Source of the DNA: a virus
DNA length: 20,591 nt
Reading direction: 5' to 3' (one strand)
Virus record (IMG/VR): IMGVR_UViG_3300017706_000834
Coordinates: 1-20,591 of that record
Numbering within the stretch: position 1 is the stretch's first letter; every line of letters starts with the position of its first letter. The position numbers and the translations under genes were made by a program. Below the pieces are notes generated by a model. The model was not told where the DNA came from and did not search any database. It saw only the letters and a list, made by a program, of their open reading frames with translations. Shown here piece after piece: positions 1-7,046 of this stretch.

Positions 1-1728
1 CAACACTCGAACCCCATCATAATTTCGTGTTTGTCCTTCGAGTCGAGCGCCCAGGTTGACGGCATCTCCGATAACGGAATAGTCAAATCTAGATTCTGAT
101 CCCATGTTTCCGACGATACATGTACCGGTGTTGATACCAATGCCAATATCAATCCTAGGTAAACCTTGTTCTTCAAGTTCTTGTATAAGTACATCTGCAG
201 CCTCGCATATTTCTATAGATGTTTGCACAGCTTTAAAGGCATGGTCTTCGCATTCAAGCGGAGCATTCCAAAAAGCCATGATACAATCACCCATAAATTT
301 ATCTATGGTTCCACCGTTCTTTAAAACGATTTTTGTCATAGTATCTAAATAATTATTTATAAGAATTACTAACCCTTCTGGGTCGTCATTGTTTTTATAA
401 TGTTCTGATATTGGAGTAAAGCCACATATATCCATAAACATAAAGGTCATTTCTTTTCTTTCACCGCCAAGTTTAAGTAGTGATGGGTCCTTTTGTAATT
501 GTTTAACTAAGTCAGGAGATACGTATGTACCAAATTGTTTCTTTACTTGTTGTCTTAATACGAACTGTTTGTAAAAATTATTAAAACTCGATGAGGTGAG
601 TAAAAGTATATATATTATTAGAGTAGCTGATAAATCGAGGAGTATAGAAAATTCGTACCAGGCGTAATAAGAAGCAAAGCTTACAGCGAATGCAGAGCCG
701 ACGAAGGATACAGCACCGACCCATATCGGAAGATAGTATACTGATAGAACAATCAAAAGAGAACCAAACAGAATCATTGCAAGTTCAGCAAGATAAGTCC
801 ATTGAGGCCGTGATATAGGATTATCTGATATTATTGTTTGTAATGCATTTGCTTGAATCTCATGAGGATATAATAAACCAGCTGGCGTAGATACTTGAGG
901 AACAATACCTTTCGCTGTTACTCCTACAATAACTGTCTTTCCTTTTAAATCTGGTAATGGTTGGCCATCATAATCAATTGATTCAAACTGTGTATTCCAT
1001 TTTAACCATATACTTCCTCTCTCATCTGTTGGTATTATAAAAGGTCTTAATATAATAGATTCTATTCCTGATTCGTTTAATTTAACTGTATAAGATTTCT
1101 TTCCTTGCATTGCTCGTACTGTTTCTAAAGCAAATGATGGATATAAATCTCCGTTAACTTGAGACATTAATGGTATTCTTCTTGTAAGGTTATCAACTTC
1201 AGGAGCTCCATTTAATAATCCTGCTCCCCAAGCTTCTGATTCCAGTATATCGATATTAGTTATTAATCCATTATAACGATATGTTAAATCTAATACATCT
1301 CCTGAATAACCAAACGTTGCGTAACCAACATAAGGAGCCTTTGATGACCTACCATTACTATCTGCGTCTTGAGAAAGTATAACACCGTTATCTTTTATCC
1401 ATGATGCAAATATTTCATCTCCACCAAACCTATCTTCCTCTGGAAACATTATAGTGAACCCTATCATACCAGCATTCGAGTTTCGTAAATCAGATATCAC
1501 TGCTGCGTGATTCTGACGTGGCCAAGGGTATTGTCCATAAGCTTCGAGTGAAGACTCGGATATGTTAATCAACACTATATCGTTTGATTGCTCTACTGGT
1601 ATTGATTGTATATATTGGTCAAATATACTGAGTCTAAATTGTTCTAATAACTGAGGGTCTGATATTCTTACTCCTAAAAGTGTAATACCAATTACTATAG
1701 TAGTCCATATTGAAGTTAAATATTTCAT
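1..1728 (-). CDS. CHASE2-domain class III nucleotidyl cyclase, 3' end beyond window
   Basis: 576 codons are visible and the frame is open to the window edge, so the C-terminus is missing. The ATG at 1728 begins with a hydrophobic segment (about residues 3-20). A periplasmic CHASE2 sensor region follows to about 285, then about three transmembrane helices (about 295-385), then a linker reading KKQFGTYVSP. The cyclase domain starts near 428. Its catalytic residues are all present: metal-binding D433 (in FMDICGFT) and D481 (in FMGDCIMAF), purine-specifying K477 and D555, and transition-state N558 and R562 (in GDAVNLGAR). The Lys/Asp pair favours ATP, so adenylyl cyclase making cAMP at the inner membrane is the best reading. 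The gene lies 14 bases after a curlin gene and is last in the curli cassette. In bacteria CHASE2 cyclases are often found near FecR-domain genes, as here. A class III cyclase is unexpected in a phage. The host signal sensed is unknown. Confidence 0.93.
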   Translation of the reverse strand, partial: MKYLTSIWTTIVIGITLLGVRISDPQLLEQFRLSIFDQYIQSIPVEQSNDIVLINISESSLEAYGQYPWPRQNHAAVISDLRNSNAGMIGFTIMFPEEDRFGGDEIFASWIKDNGVILSQDADSNGRSSKAPYVGYATFGYSGDVLDLTYRYNGLITNIDILESEAWGAGLLNGAPEVDNLTRRIPLMSQVNGDLYPSFALETVRAMQGKKSYTVKLNESGIESIILRPFIIPTDERGSIWLKWNTQFESIDYDGQPLPDLKGKTVIVGVTAKGIVPQVSTPAGLLYPHEIQANALQTIISDNPISRPQWTYLAELAMILFGSLLIVLSVYYLPIWVGAVSFVGSAFAVSFASYYAWYEFSILLDLSATLIIYILLLTSSSFNNFYKQFVLRQQVKKQFGTYVSPDLVKQLQKDPSLLKLGGERKEMTFMFMDICGFTPISEHYKNNDDPEGLVILINNYLDTMTKIVLKNGGTIDKFMGDCIMAFWNAPLECEDHAFKAVQTSIEICEAADVLIQELEEQGLPRIDIGIGINTGTCIVGNMGSESRFDYSVIGDAVNLGARLEGQTRNYDGVRVL

Positions 1729-1742
1729 AAAGTGTAATACTA

Positions 1743-2501
1743 TTATTGTTGTGTTACTGTCGTATTGCATCCACCAACTGTCATACAGTTAACAGATAAA
1801 TTATATGTTTGGTTAGTCGTACTCATTTGTTTTAAAATTAAATCAGTTCCATAGAGACCATCAAGAGTTATATTTGCATTATGAGTAGCACCATTACCTT
1901 TTTGACGAATGAATACATCGTTATAGTCATTGTAAATTGTAAGACCTATATTTTTTGCACCGTTACTTTGTTGTTTTATTTTGACCTCATTATAATCTCC
2001 AGCTAAATGTAAATCAAAGTTATGACCGTCAAGCGCACCTGTCTGATTTGTTTGTTGAACTGCTAAATTATTATAATCACCATACATTGTAATACCTATG
2101 TCATGACCACCTGTTTCATAGCTATCACCATACCAATCTAAATTAGTTTCTGACTCAAGAACATCCCAAGCAACACCTTGAGCAAGTTTCATTTGATTAC
2201 CAGTACCAGTTATTTCATCGAATACAATACTATTAGTGAGCACTGAAGTACCGGTATTATATTGAACTAAGTACATATTTAAACTTGATGATGATATAAA
2301 TGAATTAGTATCAAACATACCAATTTCATTATCTTGGCCAATTTGTTCTATACCTAATTGAAATGTATCGCCAGTTTGTTCTATTGCAATAACATTATCC
2401 TCTGCTTTTGAATCAAATGCTACCATCATTAAGAACATAATAAGCGATACAGCTAATAATGGTGCCATGTTAATTAAAAAGTTTTTATCGTGTTTATCCA
2501 T
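1743..2501 (-). CDS. Curlin-like secreted repeat protein (CsgA/CsgB type)
   Basis: 252 residues. I start it at the ATG at 2501; the frame extends to a TTG at 2543. An N-terminal hydrophobic segment (about residues 12-30) ending near SKA resembles a signal peptide. The mature part is rich in N, Q, G, T and D and has degenerate curlin-type repeats. GDYNNLAVQQ (141), GDYNEVKIKQ (168) and NDYNDVFIRQ (191) are each followed by an NG or QTG turn, and an N-terminal unit reads IEQIGQDNEIG. This matches the strand-turn-strand units of amyloid curlins, with Q and N at ladder positions. It aligns along its length with the 4411 gene (for example EQIGQDNEIG against DQVGYGNKMG), so the two are paralogs. 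Both end with a Cys pair (here C239/C245). A late box at 2598-2605 could give it extra transcription. The likely route is export through CsgG. Assignment as major or minor curlin is not possible. Confidence 0.8.
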   Translation of the reverse strand: MDKHDKNFLINMAPLLAVSLIMFLMMVAFDSKAEDNVIAIEQTGDTFQLGIEQIGQDNEIGMFDTNSFISSSSLNMYLVQYNTGTSVLTNSIVFDEITGTGNQMKLAQGVAWDVLESETNLDWYGDSYETGGHDIGITMYGDYNNLAVQQTNQTGALDGHNFDLHLAGDYNEVKIKQQSNGAKNIGLTIYNDYNDVFIRQKGNGATHNANITLDGLYGTDLILKQMSTTNQTYNLSVNCMTVGGCNTTVTQQ

Positions 2502-2574
2502 TATGATGAGTATACCTTTATTGTTTTTCTGCCATTTGTCCAAATTGATACAAGAGCTTTTCTTTTCTTTTTCA

Positions 2575-3738
2575 TTAGTTTACCTGCCTTATGTAAATAT
2601 TTATATCGTCTCCACCGTTCATTGTGATTGTTCCTTCATATCCATCAACTACAGTATTTAAATTAACAGCTGCTCCTGCTTCAAATGTAAGACTTATAAC
2701 ACCATTAATATCTCTATAGAATACAATACCTGCATCTTCTAAAAATATATTATATTGACTATCTTTATTCAGCCCAAGTTTAGCTCCTTCAAGTTTAAAC
2801 GCTGCGGTTCCACCAGTCGCTCCTTGTTTATCTCCAAGTACAACAGTAGTTTTAATTAATTCTTCTACAACATCTAAAAGGTCAGGTAAAAACTCACCAG
2901 CTAAAAAATCAACATCAATCCTACCATTTCGAGCGTCATAATCAGGATCGTTAGCATAGTCATCAAAGTCTTTTTCTAATTCATTATATTCAAGAAAATC
3001 TATATCAAGTATTCCTTTGTCTTTATTCGAATCATCATTTACCTGTTCTTCTATTGCTTCTCTTACTTCTGTTGGTGGATTAACAATAAACATATTATCA
3101 ATCATTGAGGGTGTAATACCTCCGATAGTAACAGGTTTAGTTGGCATTGTATTTAACGAAGATACCATTGTTGCTTGATAAGCTTGATTAAGTGTTATTA
3201 CTCCAGCTTCGTTTGTAACTGTAATCTCTCCTGATGGATCGCCATTTACATCAGGGAGTAACATAATTAATGACCTTCCAAGTTCATCAATAGTTGTTGT
3301 AAAATCTGTACCACGAATACCTATCGTGGCTGTTGGTGTTTGTATATCTATATTCGCTTTGTTCACTAATCCTAGAGAACCTGAAGCAAATCTTGCTGTT
3401 CCCATAGTAAACTTCATTGACATTTTAGAGAGTGATGGGTCTGGGTCATAATATATTTCATCAATTAACACTTCACTATGTTCTTTGATATCTAATTGAG
3501 CATCATCTAAAAACTTTATCTTAAGTTTACCATTTGCTGTTTCAGCCACATCATTTAACTGAATATCAGGTTGTACCTCATCAGTTATTTTTATTTGTTC
3601 TTGTTGTCTTTTAATTTGCGTAGAACCGGACTGCTCTACAATAGAACCTATAGGGTCTGCCGAAACAAACCCCACAAGTATAAGATTAAGTATCGTTAGC
3701 TGAATCTTTTTGATTGATTTGAATTGTTGCATTTTCAC
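2575..3738 (-). CDS. Exported FecR-domain protein
   Basis: 387 residues with an N-terminal signal peptide (LTILNLILVGFVSA, cut near residue 28). A FecR domain follows at about 30-200. It has the usual layout: an SGSTQIKR strand, VAETANGKLKIKFLDDAQL, a YYDPD turn, GTARFASG, and the hallmark TPTATIGIRGTDF near residues 135-147. The C-terminal half is acidic (about 220-290) and ends in a beta-rich region close to the stop. In iron regulation FecR is a periplasmic transducer, but stand-alone exported FecR domains often sit beside CHASE2 cyclases and surface polymers, as here. The gene lies between two curlin genes. Its start overlaps the upstream curlin by 53 bases with no strong ribosome site, suggesting translational coupling. 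A role as periplasmic sensor, or as partner for the curlins or CHASE2 domain, is inference. Confidence 0.85.
   Translation of the reverse strand: MKMQQFKSIKKIQLTILNLILVGFVSADPIGSIVEQSGSTQIKRQQEQIKITDEVQPDIQLNDVAETANGKLKIKFLDDAQLDIKEHSEVLIDEIYYDPDPSLSKMSMKFTMGTARFASGSLGLVNKANIDIQTPTATIGIRGTDFTTTIDELGRSLIMLLPDVNGDPSGEITVTNEAGVITLNQAYQATMVSSLNTMPTKPVTIGGITPSMIDNMFIVNPPTEVREAIEEQVNDDSNKDKGILDIDFLEYNELEKDFDDYANDPDYDARNGRIDVDFLAGEFLPDLLDVVEELIKTTVVLGDKQGATGGTAAFKLEGAKLGLNKDSQYNIFLEDAGIVFYRDINGVISLTFEAGAAVNLNTVVDGYEGTITMNGGDDINIYIRQVN
2598..2605 (-). promoter_or_regulatory. T4-type late promoter box TATAAATA
   Basis: An exact TATAAATA on the minus strand lies within the last codons of the FecR-domain gene, about 97 bases before the ATG of the curlin gene at 2501 (55 before the TTG at 2543). 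In T4-like phages this octamer is the -10 of late promoters read by the gp55 sigma factor. AT-rich sequence can produce it by chance, so it is moderately supported. Confidence 0.5.
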
Positions 3739-4411
3739 TATCTACATCAAGTGTAATAATACCTTTACAAGTGTTAACACCTGTAGGACACGTACCAGAA
3801 ATCTGGTTAATGTCTACATCAGCTCCGGAACCATCGAGAATAAAATTAATCTCATTATAGTATCCATCTTTTTGTAAAGTATTAATATTATTTGTGCTAC
3901 CTGTAACATCAAAGTTCCATATAACATCATCAGTTTCTATGTCAACATCAAATACGTTTGAACTACCTAAAACTGTTAAATCAAAATTTAATCTTTCCGC
4001 GCTAAACGCTGCACCTTGGTCTAGGTCCATAGTATTAGAGTCACCAGTTATATCAACTAAATAGTTTGAACTATCAGCTGAACCAGTTTCTCCAATCATC
4101 CAATCCCAAACATTACTATCACCAGTCCACTCTAAAGTGTATGATGATGAGTCGGCTGTAACTTTACCGAAAAGTAAATTGTTATTACCTATTTGGTCGA
4201 TATTGAAAGTTAACGATGACCCAGTAATTGGCATAGCGGCTGAACTACTTTCAAAGTTATTCAGTCCCATTTTGTTACCATATCCTACCTGGTCAATATA
4301 CAAAGTAAGTGTATCACCTACTTGTGCAATATTAATTTCATTATCATCAGATGCTGCTGCGAAAGAATTTAAACTAAAAAATAAACTTAGGCCTAAAATA
4401 TATTTTGTCAT
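3686..4411 (-). CDS. Curlin-like secreted repeat protein, paralog of the 2501 gene
   Basis: 241 residues from the ATG at 4411, which overlaps the csgG stop as ATGA and is preceded by AAGGA. A clear signal peptide (MTKYILGLSLFFSLNSFAAA) is cut near residue 20. Curlin-type units follow: NEINIAQVGD (24-33), LYIDQVGYGNKMG (37-49) and FNIDQIGNNN (69-78). Weaker GDSN/GSTN turns occur at about 97, 123, 149 and 171, and an NEINF strand near 186. Cys208 and Cys215 form a pair near the C-terminus, as in the other curlin. The protein is acidic, with low lysine in the mature part. Being directly after csgG and coupled to it suggests it is a CsgG substrate, either fibre subunit or nucleator. The repeats are more degenerate than in enteric CsgA, so amyloid formation is inferred. 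Confidence 0.8.
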   Translation of the reverse strand: MTKYILGLSLFFSLNSFAAASDDNEINIAQVGDTLTLYIDQVGYGNKMGLNNFESSSAAMPITGSSLTFNIDQIGNNNLLFGKVTADSSSYTLEWTGDSNVWDWMIGETGSADSSNYLVDITGDSNTMDLDQGAAFSAERLNFDLTVLGSSNVFDVDIETDDVIWNFDVTGSTNNINTLQKDGYYNEINFILDGSGADVDINQISGTCPTGVNTCKGIITLDVDSENATIQINQKDSANDT

Positions 4412-5325
4412 TTTACTTTTCCTTCTATTTTCCAAAATCCTCTATCATGACCTTGGTTGATTAATTCCAATACTCCGGCCTCAATGGCTGTTCGTACTGC
4501 GTATGTCACTGACTCATTTTTACCCACTCCGTCTTCATACTCTATCAATTGTGTACCTTCTTCGATAAATCGAAAAATATCGCCGCCACTACCGTAAGAT
4601 AGGATAGTCTTCTTACTTTGGACGTTTAATAAAACTTCTCCAGTTAGAACAGATACTGCTCTAATTGAAACTGTTACAACATCTTTACGATATTGTCTGC
4701 TTATTCCTATACCTAAAGTTCTAGCGCCACGGCCGCCGGATAGGATGTTTGTATCATAACCAATTATACCACCTTCTATTATCATTCCAGCAAATAATAA
4801 TGGTTGAATACCCTTTGCTTCTTCTTCACCTTTTGCTTTTGCTATATCTTGTCGTGCACTTCGTATAATTTGTCGTTCTCTTACTAGGTTATCTAATCCT
4901 TGTCTCTCTACAACTCTAAACCAACTTCCATTACCAGCACTCTTTAAAGCATCAATTAACATTTCAGTACTACCTTGAGTAACTGCTGTTGAAAAATCTG
5001 CAATACCTTCTCTTGCTTTTCTTTGTCCTGTTTTATCTGCAAATGCATATACCGCAACTACAGGTTTAGATTCAGCTGGTGGTAATTGTAATAACTTTAT
5101 AAATGATGGTAACTTAACAACTTCTGGTTCATCGACACATATAAATGGCATTGCTCTTTCAAATGTTCTACCTGAAGCTTTTGCATAATTCCATAGGTCA
5201 TGGTTATACTCTTCTCCCCATGTATCTTTATTACAATCCTGTGGATTTTCTGAGTATCTTGGTACAGCTGCACAGCTAGAAAGTAGTGCTATTACAAGAC
5301 TAACCGCCGTCAGTTGACGTACCAT
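4408..5325 (-). CDS. csgG: CsgG-family curli secretion lipoprotein (outer-membrane pore)
   Basis: 305 residues. The ATG at 5325 is chosen because GGGAG lies about 5 bases upstream. A short signal ends in a lipobox, ALLSSC, with acylated Cys18. The body follows CsgG closely: AVYAFADKTGQ, FSTAVTQGST, WFRVVERQGLDNLVRERQ, GMIIEGGIIGYDTN, SGGRGARTLGIG, KTILSYGSGGDIFRFIE, AIEAGVLELINQGHDRGFW. CsgG forms a nonameric outer-membrane channel that exports curlins. In the constriction loop the Phe before STAV is kept, while the enteric Tyr is replaced and the loop appears one residue longer (KAREGIADF against KPYPASNF). It is slightly longer than enteric CsgG (277), partly through extra N-terminal sequence with Cys residues. 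It sits between csgF (overlap) and a curlin (ATGA overlap). Confident family call; activity not shown. Confidence 0.96.
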   Translation of the reverse strand: MVRQLTAVSLVIALLSSCAAVPRYSENPQDCNKDTWGEEYNHDLWNYAKASGRTFERAMPFICVDEPEVVKLPSFIKLLQLPPAESKPVVAVYAFADKTGQRKAREGIADFSTAVTQGSTEMLIDALKSAGNGSWFRVVERQGLDNLVRERQIIRSARQDIAKAKGEEEAKGIQPLLFAGMIIEGGIIGYDTNILSGGRGARTLGIGISRQYRKDVVTVSIRAVSVLTGEVLLNVQSKKTILSYGSGGDIFRFIEEGTQLIEYEDGVGKNESVTYAVRTAIEAGVLELINQGHDRGFWKIEGKVK

Positions 5326-5839
5326 AATCGCTCCCAAAGTTACCAGTACCTATTGGTATCTCAATAATTGTTTCAGTACCATTTGCATCAATTATAGACA
5401 TTTTAATATATTCTGAACCATCTTCATTGGTTATCACTTCATATGTAACAACCGATCCTTCTAATGTAAATGAACCGAATCTTACTGCACCATCATTTTG
5501 AAACATACTTTCAACAAGTTGTTTAGACATTTGAGCATATATTCTACTTTCCAAGTTTCTTATAAACTTAGCAAGAGTAGTATTCTCTGCTTCTCTTTGC
5601 GCTGCCTTTTCTGCTGCAGCTAATGCTTCTTCTATAGATTTCTTACGAGAAAACTCTTGATTCTCTACAGTAAGATAATGTGAAGCAGTACCTATTCCAC
5701 TAAAGGAAGGATTTTTAAATTTGTGTACTATCTCTGTAGCACTTACACCAAGACTTGATATTGATAAAATAAAGATACTCATTAAAGCAAATGCTTCTGC
5801 TTTATACTTCATCTTTTCCATTTTGTTTTTTCTTTTCAT
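5300..5839 (-). CDS. csgF: CsgF-family curli assembly protein
   Basis: 179 residues from the first ATG; starts at 5821 or 5812 are also possible and would give a more typical signal peptide (ALMSIFILSISSLGVSA). The mature N-terminus has the CsgF signature FKNPSFSGIGTASHYL. In characterised CsgF this is the part that inserts into the CsgG vestibule. An Ala/Glu-rich helix (EALAAAEKAAQREAE) follows, then a beta-rich C-terminal region (YEVITNEDGSEYIKMSIID) and a Gly/Ser/Thr tail. It is longer than E. coli CsgF (138), mainly through the middle helix. The gene overlaps the preceding coiled-coil gene by 38 bases and csgG by 26, indicating coupled translation. CsgF normally caps CsgG at the cell surface and links curlin nucleation to the pore. 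Confidence 0.9.
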   Translation of the reverse strand: MKRKNKMEKMKYKAEAFALMSIFILSISSLGVSATEIVHKFKNPSFSGIGTASHYLTVENQEFSRKKSIEEALAAAEKAAQREAENTTLAKFIRNLESRIYAQMSKQLVESMFQNDGAVRFGSFTLEGSVVTYEVITNEDGSEYIKMSIIDANGTETIIEIPIGTGNFGSDYGTSTDGG

Positions 5840-6071
5840 TTTCTTTATATTCCAATATTGTATCTACTTTTTGTTGTAATCTTATAAGATCTTGGTCAAG
5901 CATTCTCATCTGGTCAATCACTTTTATTAATTGAAAATGCATTTTTTCTGTTGCAGGGTCTAAATGTTCTTGTATAAAGTTATAAACAAAATATACAAAA
6001 TATCCTAAACCTACAACCATGACAGTTGGAAAACCATACTTGGTTACAATCTCTGTTATTTCAAATTCCAT
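5802..6071 (-). CDS. Small single-TM, coiled-coil membrane protein (holin-like layout)
   Basis: 89 residues, with AAGAG 7 bases upstream of the ATG. Residues about 10-33 (YGFPTVMVVGLGYFVYFVYNFI) form one transmembrane helix. Residues 40-75 form an amphipathic coiled coil with L/I/M heptads (LIKVIDQMRMLDQDLIRL), and the tail is highly charged. It shares the pattern I-x-x-x-G-x-P-x-x-x-x-V-x-G-Y-F with the gene just upstream, so the two are tandem paralogs. One TM helix plus coiled coil is the shape of BhlA/UviB-type holin-like proteins, and the endolysin lies about 1.1 kb upstream. It overlaps csgF, so a role in the curli apparatus is also possible. No function can be assigned from sequence alone. 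Confidence 0.75.
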   Translation of the reverse strand: MEFEITEIVTKYGFPTVMVVGLGYFVYFVYNFIQEHLDPATEKMHFQLIKVIDQMRMLDQDLIRLQQKVDTILEYKENEKKKQNGKDEV

Positions 6072-6072
6072 A

Positions 6073-6369
6073 CTAATCTCTTCTTACGTCGAGCTTCCCG
6101 TCTTCAATAAAGTTTTCTGCCCGAGCTATCCTTTCGATATCGGGTCTTAATTCTAATGCGCTACTTACAAGTAAATCTATTTTAATCATTTCGTTACTCA
6201 TTGTTCTTGCTCTATTTTCTAATGAGGTACAAAACATTGTAAGCGTATTGATATCATCAACCACGCCTTCGAGTATTTGTTTTATTATAACAAATATAAA
6301 ATATCCCATTACTAAAGCACCCGCAATAGGTAACCCTAGATCGGATATGAGCGTAAATATTTCACCCAT
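6073..6369 (-). CDS. Small single-TM, coiled-coil membrane protein, paralog of the 6071 gene
   Basis: 98 residues. A transmembrane helix spans about residues 12-35 (LGLPIAGALVMGYFIFVII). A predicted cytoplasmic or periplasmic helical region follows (INTLTMFCTSLENRARTMSNE), then a charged C-terminus ending DVRRD. This type of protein is, from memory, conserved in T4-like marine phages. The start codon shares one base with the stop of the 6620 gene (TAATG), and the stop is one base from the next start, so it is co-translated in the late cassette. Holin or holin-regulator is a reasonable hypothesis because of the layout and the nearby lysozyme, but nothing in the sequence proves it. Confidence 0.75.
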   Translation of the reverse strand: MGEIFTLISDLGLPIAGALVMGYFIFVIIKQILEGVVDDINTLTMFCTSLENRARTMSNEMIKIDLLVSSALELRPDIERIARAENFIEDGKLDVRRD

Positions 6370-6620
6370 TACTTAGTGTATGCTACTTTTACTGCTAATG
6401 ATGTTGCAGCTCCTGAAAGCGTATCTGTTGCTGTTTTTTCAACTAATTCTACTGAATTAGGTAGCATTGTAAAGTTTCCAATTACTGCTCCATCTTTATC
6501 AGCATGTACTATTACTTGAATAGTTGTTTTGTTATTTACTACTCTTACAAGTGTTGCAAAATTCACGTTAGTTGGTGAACTTAAATTAAGTTCTGAGCCT
6601 TTAAGTTTTACTGTTGCCAT
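6369..6620 (-). CDS. Small beta-rich protein, probable minor virion protein
   Basis: 83 residues, no signal peptide or membrane segment, no cysteine, and rich in T, V, S, A and N. Alternating hydrophobic strands such as TLVRVVNNKTTIQVIVHAD and SLAVKVAYTK suggest a small beta-sandwich. Similar short proteins are, from memory, common in T4-like marine phages and are usually unannotated or structural. It is the first gene after a TATAAATA late box (34 bases from box to ATG) and has an AGGA ribosome site. It is therefore expected to be made late, together with the curli cassette. Its relation to curli is only positional. Confidence 0.7.
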   Translation of the reverse strand: MATVKLKGSELNLSSPTNVNFATLVRVVNNKTTIQVIVHADKDGAVIGNFTMLPNSVELVEKTATDTLSGAATSLAVKVAYTK

Positions 6621-6653
6621 GTTATTATTATCCTATAAATTAACTTACATGGT

Positions 6654-6661
6654 TATTTATA
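6654..6661 (-). promoter_or_regulatory. T4-type late promoter box TATAAATA for the curli cassette
   Basis: Exact TATAAATA on the minus strand in a true intergenic gap, just after a terminator and about 34 bases before the ATG at 6620. Placed between an upstream terminator and the first gene of the 6620-to-1 operon, it is the best-positioned late box in the window. It predicts gp55-dependent late transcription of CsgF, CsgG, the curlins, the FecR protein and the cyclase. Confidence 0.75.
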
Positions 6662-6684
6662 ACAATCAGGAAGCTAAGACACAT

Positions 6685-6708
6685 AAAAAAGGGACTTAAT
6701 TAAGTCCC
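6685..6708 (-). terminator. Rho-independent terminator
   Basis: A perfect inverted repeat GGGACTT-AATT-AAGTCCC (6691-6708) makes a 7-bp stem with a 4-base loop. On the minus strand it is followed at once by TTTTTT (6690-6685). On the plus strand no T-run follows. It ends transcription of the 7032 gene, whose stop is 25 bases upstream, and insulates it from the curli cassette, whose late box starts about 24 bases further on. Confidence 0.88.
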
Positions 6709-6732
6709 CTCTTATAAAAACTAATTTGCAAA

Positions 6733-7032
6733 TTATTTTTTTGTCGTAGTTTTCTTTGCCCTAGGTTTTCTCGCTGGAGCTTTCTTAGCTACTGTTTTCT
6801 TAGCTGCAGGCTTTTTAGCCGCTGGCTTTTTCTTGACCGGAGCTTTCTTTTTCTTAGCTGGTGTTTTACCATCTACGAAAGCTTCGTTCTTAGCAGTAGT
6901 AGGGTCATCTTTTATATAATGTCCCTTTTCATTTCTTGCTCTAACTCCTGAACCGGGTTTCATTGAATCGTATATTGCATAACCAACTATGGCTACCACG
7001 ACTCCAACAATCACTATGAATGATATATCCAT
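6733..7032 (-). CDS. Membrane-anchored protein with histone-H1-like Lys/Ala/Pro tail
   Basis: 99 residues. The ATG at 7032 is chosen because GGAGG sits 8 bases upstream; the frame also has ATGs up to 7050. An N-terminal transmembrane helix spans about residues 4-22 (FIVIVGVVVAIVGYAIY). A short polar region follows, and the last ~40 residues are almost entirely K, A, P, R and T in repeats of the type KKPAAKK and AKKAPARK. Such tails occur in histone H1-like and nucleoid proteins and bind nucleic acid or acidic polymers. The pairing with a membrane helix is odd. It has its own late box (7057-7064) and its own terminator, so it is a monocistronic late gene. Tethering DNA to the membrane, membrane disruption during lysis, or binding acidic curlins are all guesses. 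Confidence 0.85.
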   Translation of the reverse strand: MDISFIVIVGVVVAIVGYAIYDSMKPGSGVRARNEKGHYIKDDPTTAKNEAFVDGKTPAKKKKAPVKKKPAAKKPAAKKTVAKKAPARKPRAKKTTTKK

Positions 7033-7046
7033 AATATTTACCTCCA

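Noticed and set aside
104-352. Plus-strand 82-codon ORF
   Set aside because: It is antisense to the conserved cyclase domain on the minus strand, whose active-site residues fix the true frame. All other plus-strand frames are likewise antisense to supported genes.
354-361. TATAAATA inside the cyclase gene
   Set aside because: Exact octamer, but deep in a coding region with no gene start nearby in the visible sequence; likely chance in AT-rich DNA.
1-6620. Curli/cyclase region as a bacterial chromosome fragment or integrated prophage edge
   Set aside because: Genes run without a break on one strand from clear T4-like phage genes, share base composition and late boxes, and no integrase, att site or tRNA is visible. 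Misassembly at about 6620-6730 cannot be fully excluded from one sequence.
6691-6708. The palindrome as a bidirectional terminator or operator
   Set aside because: Only the minus strand has a following T-run, and no converging plus-strand gene exists.
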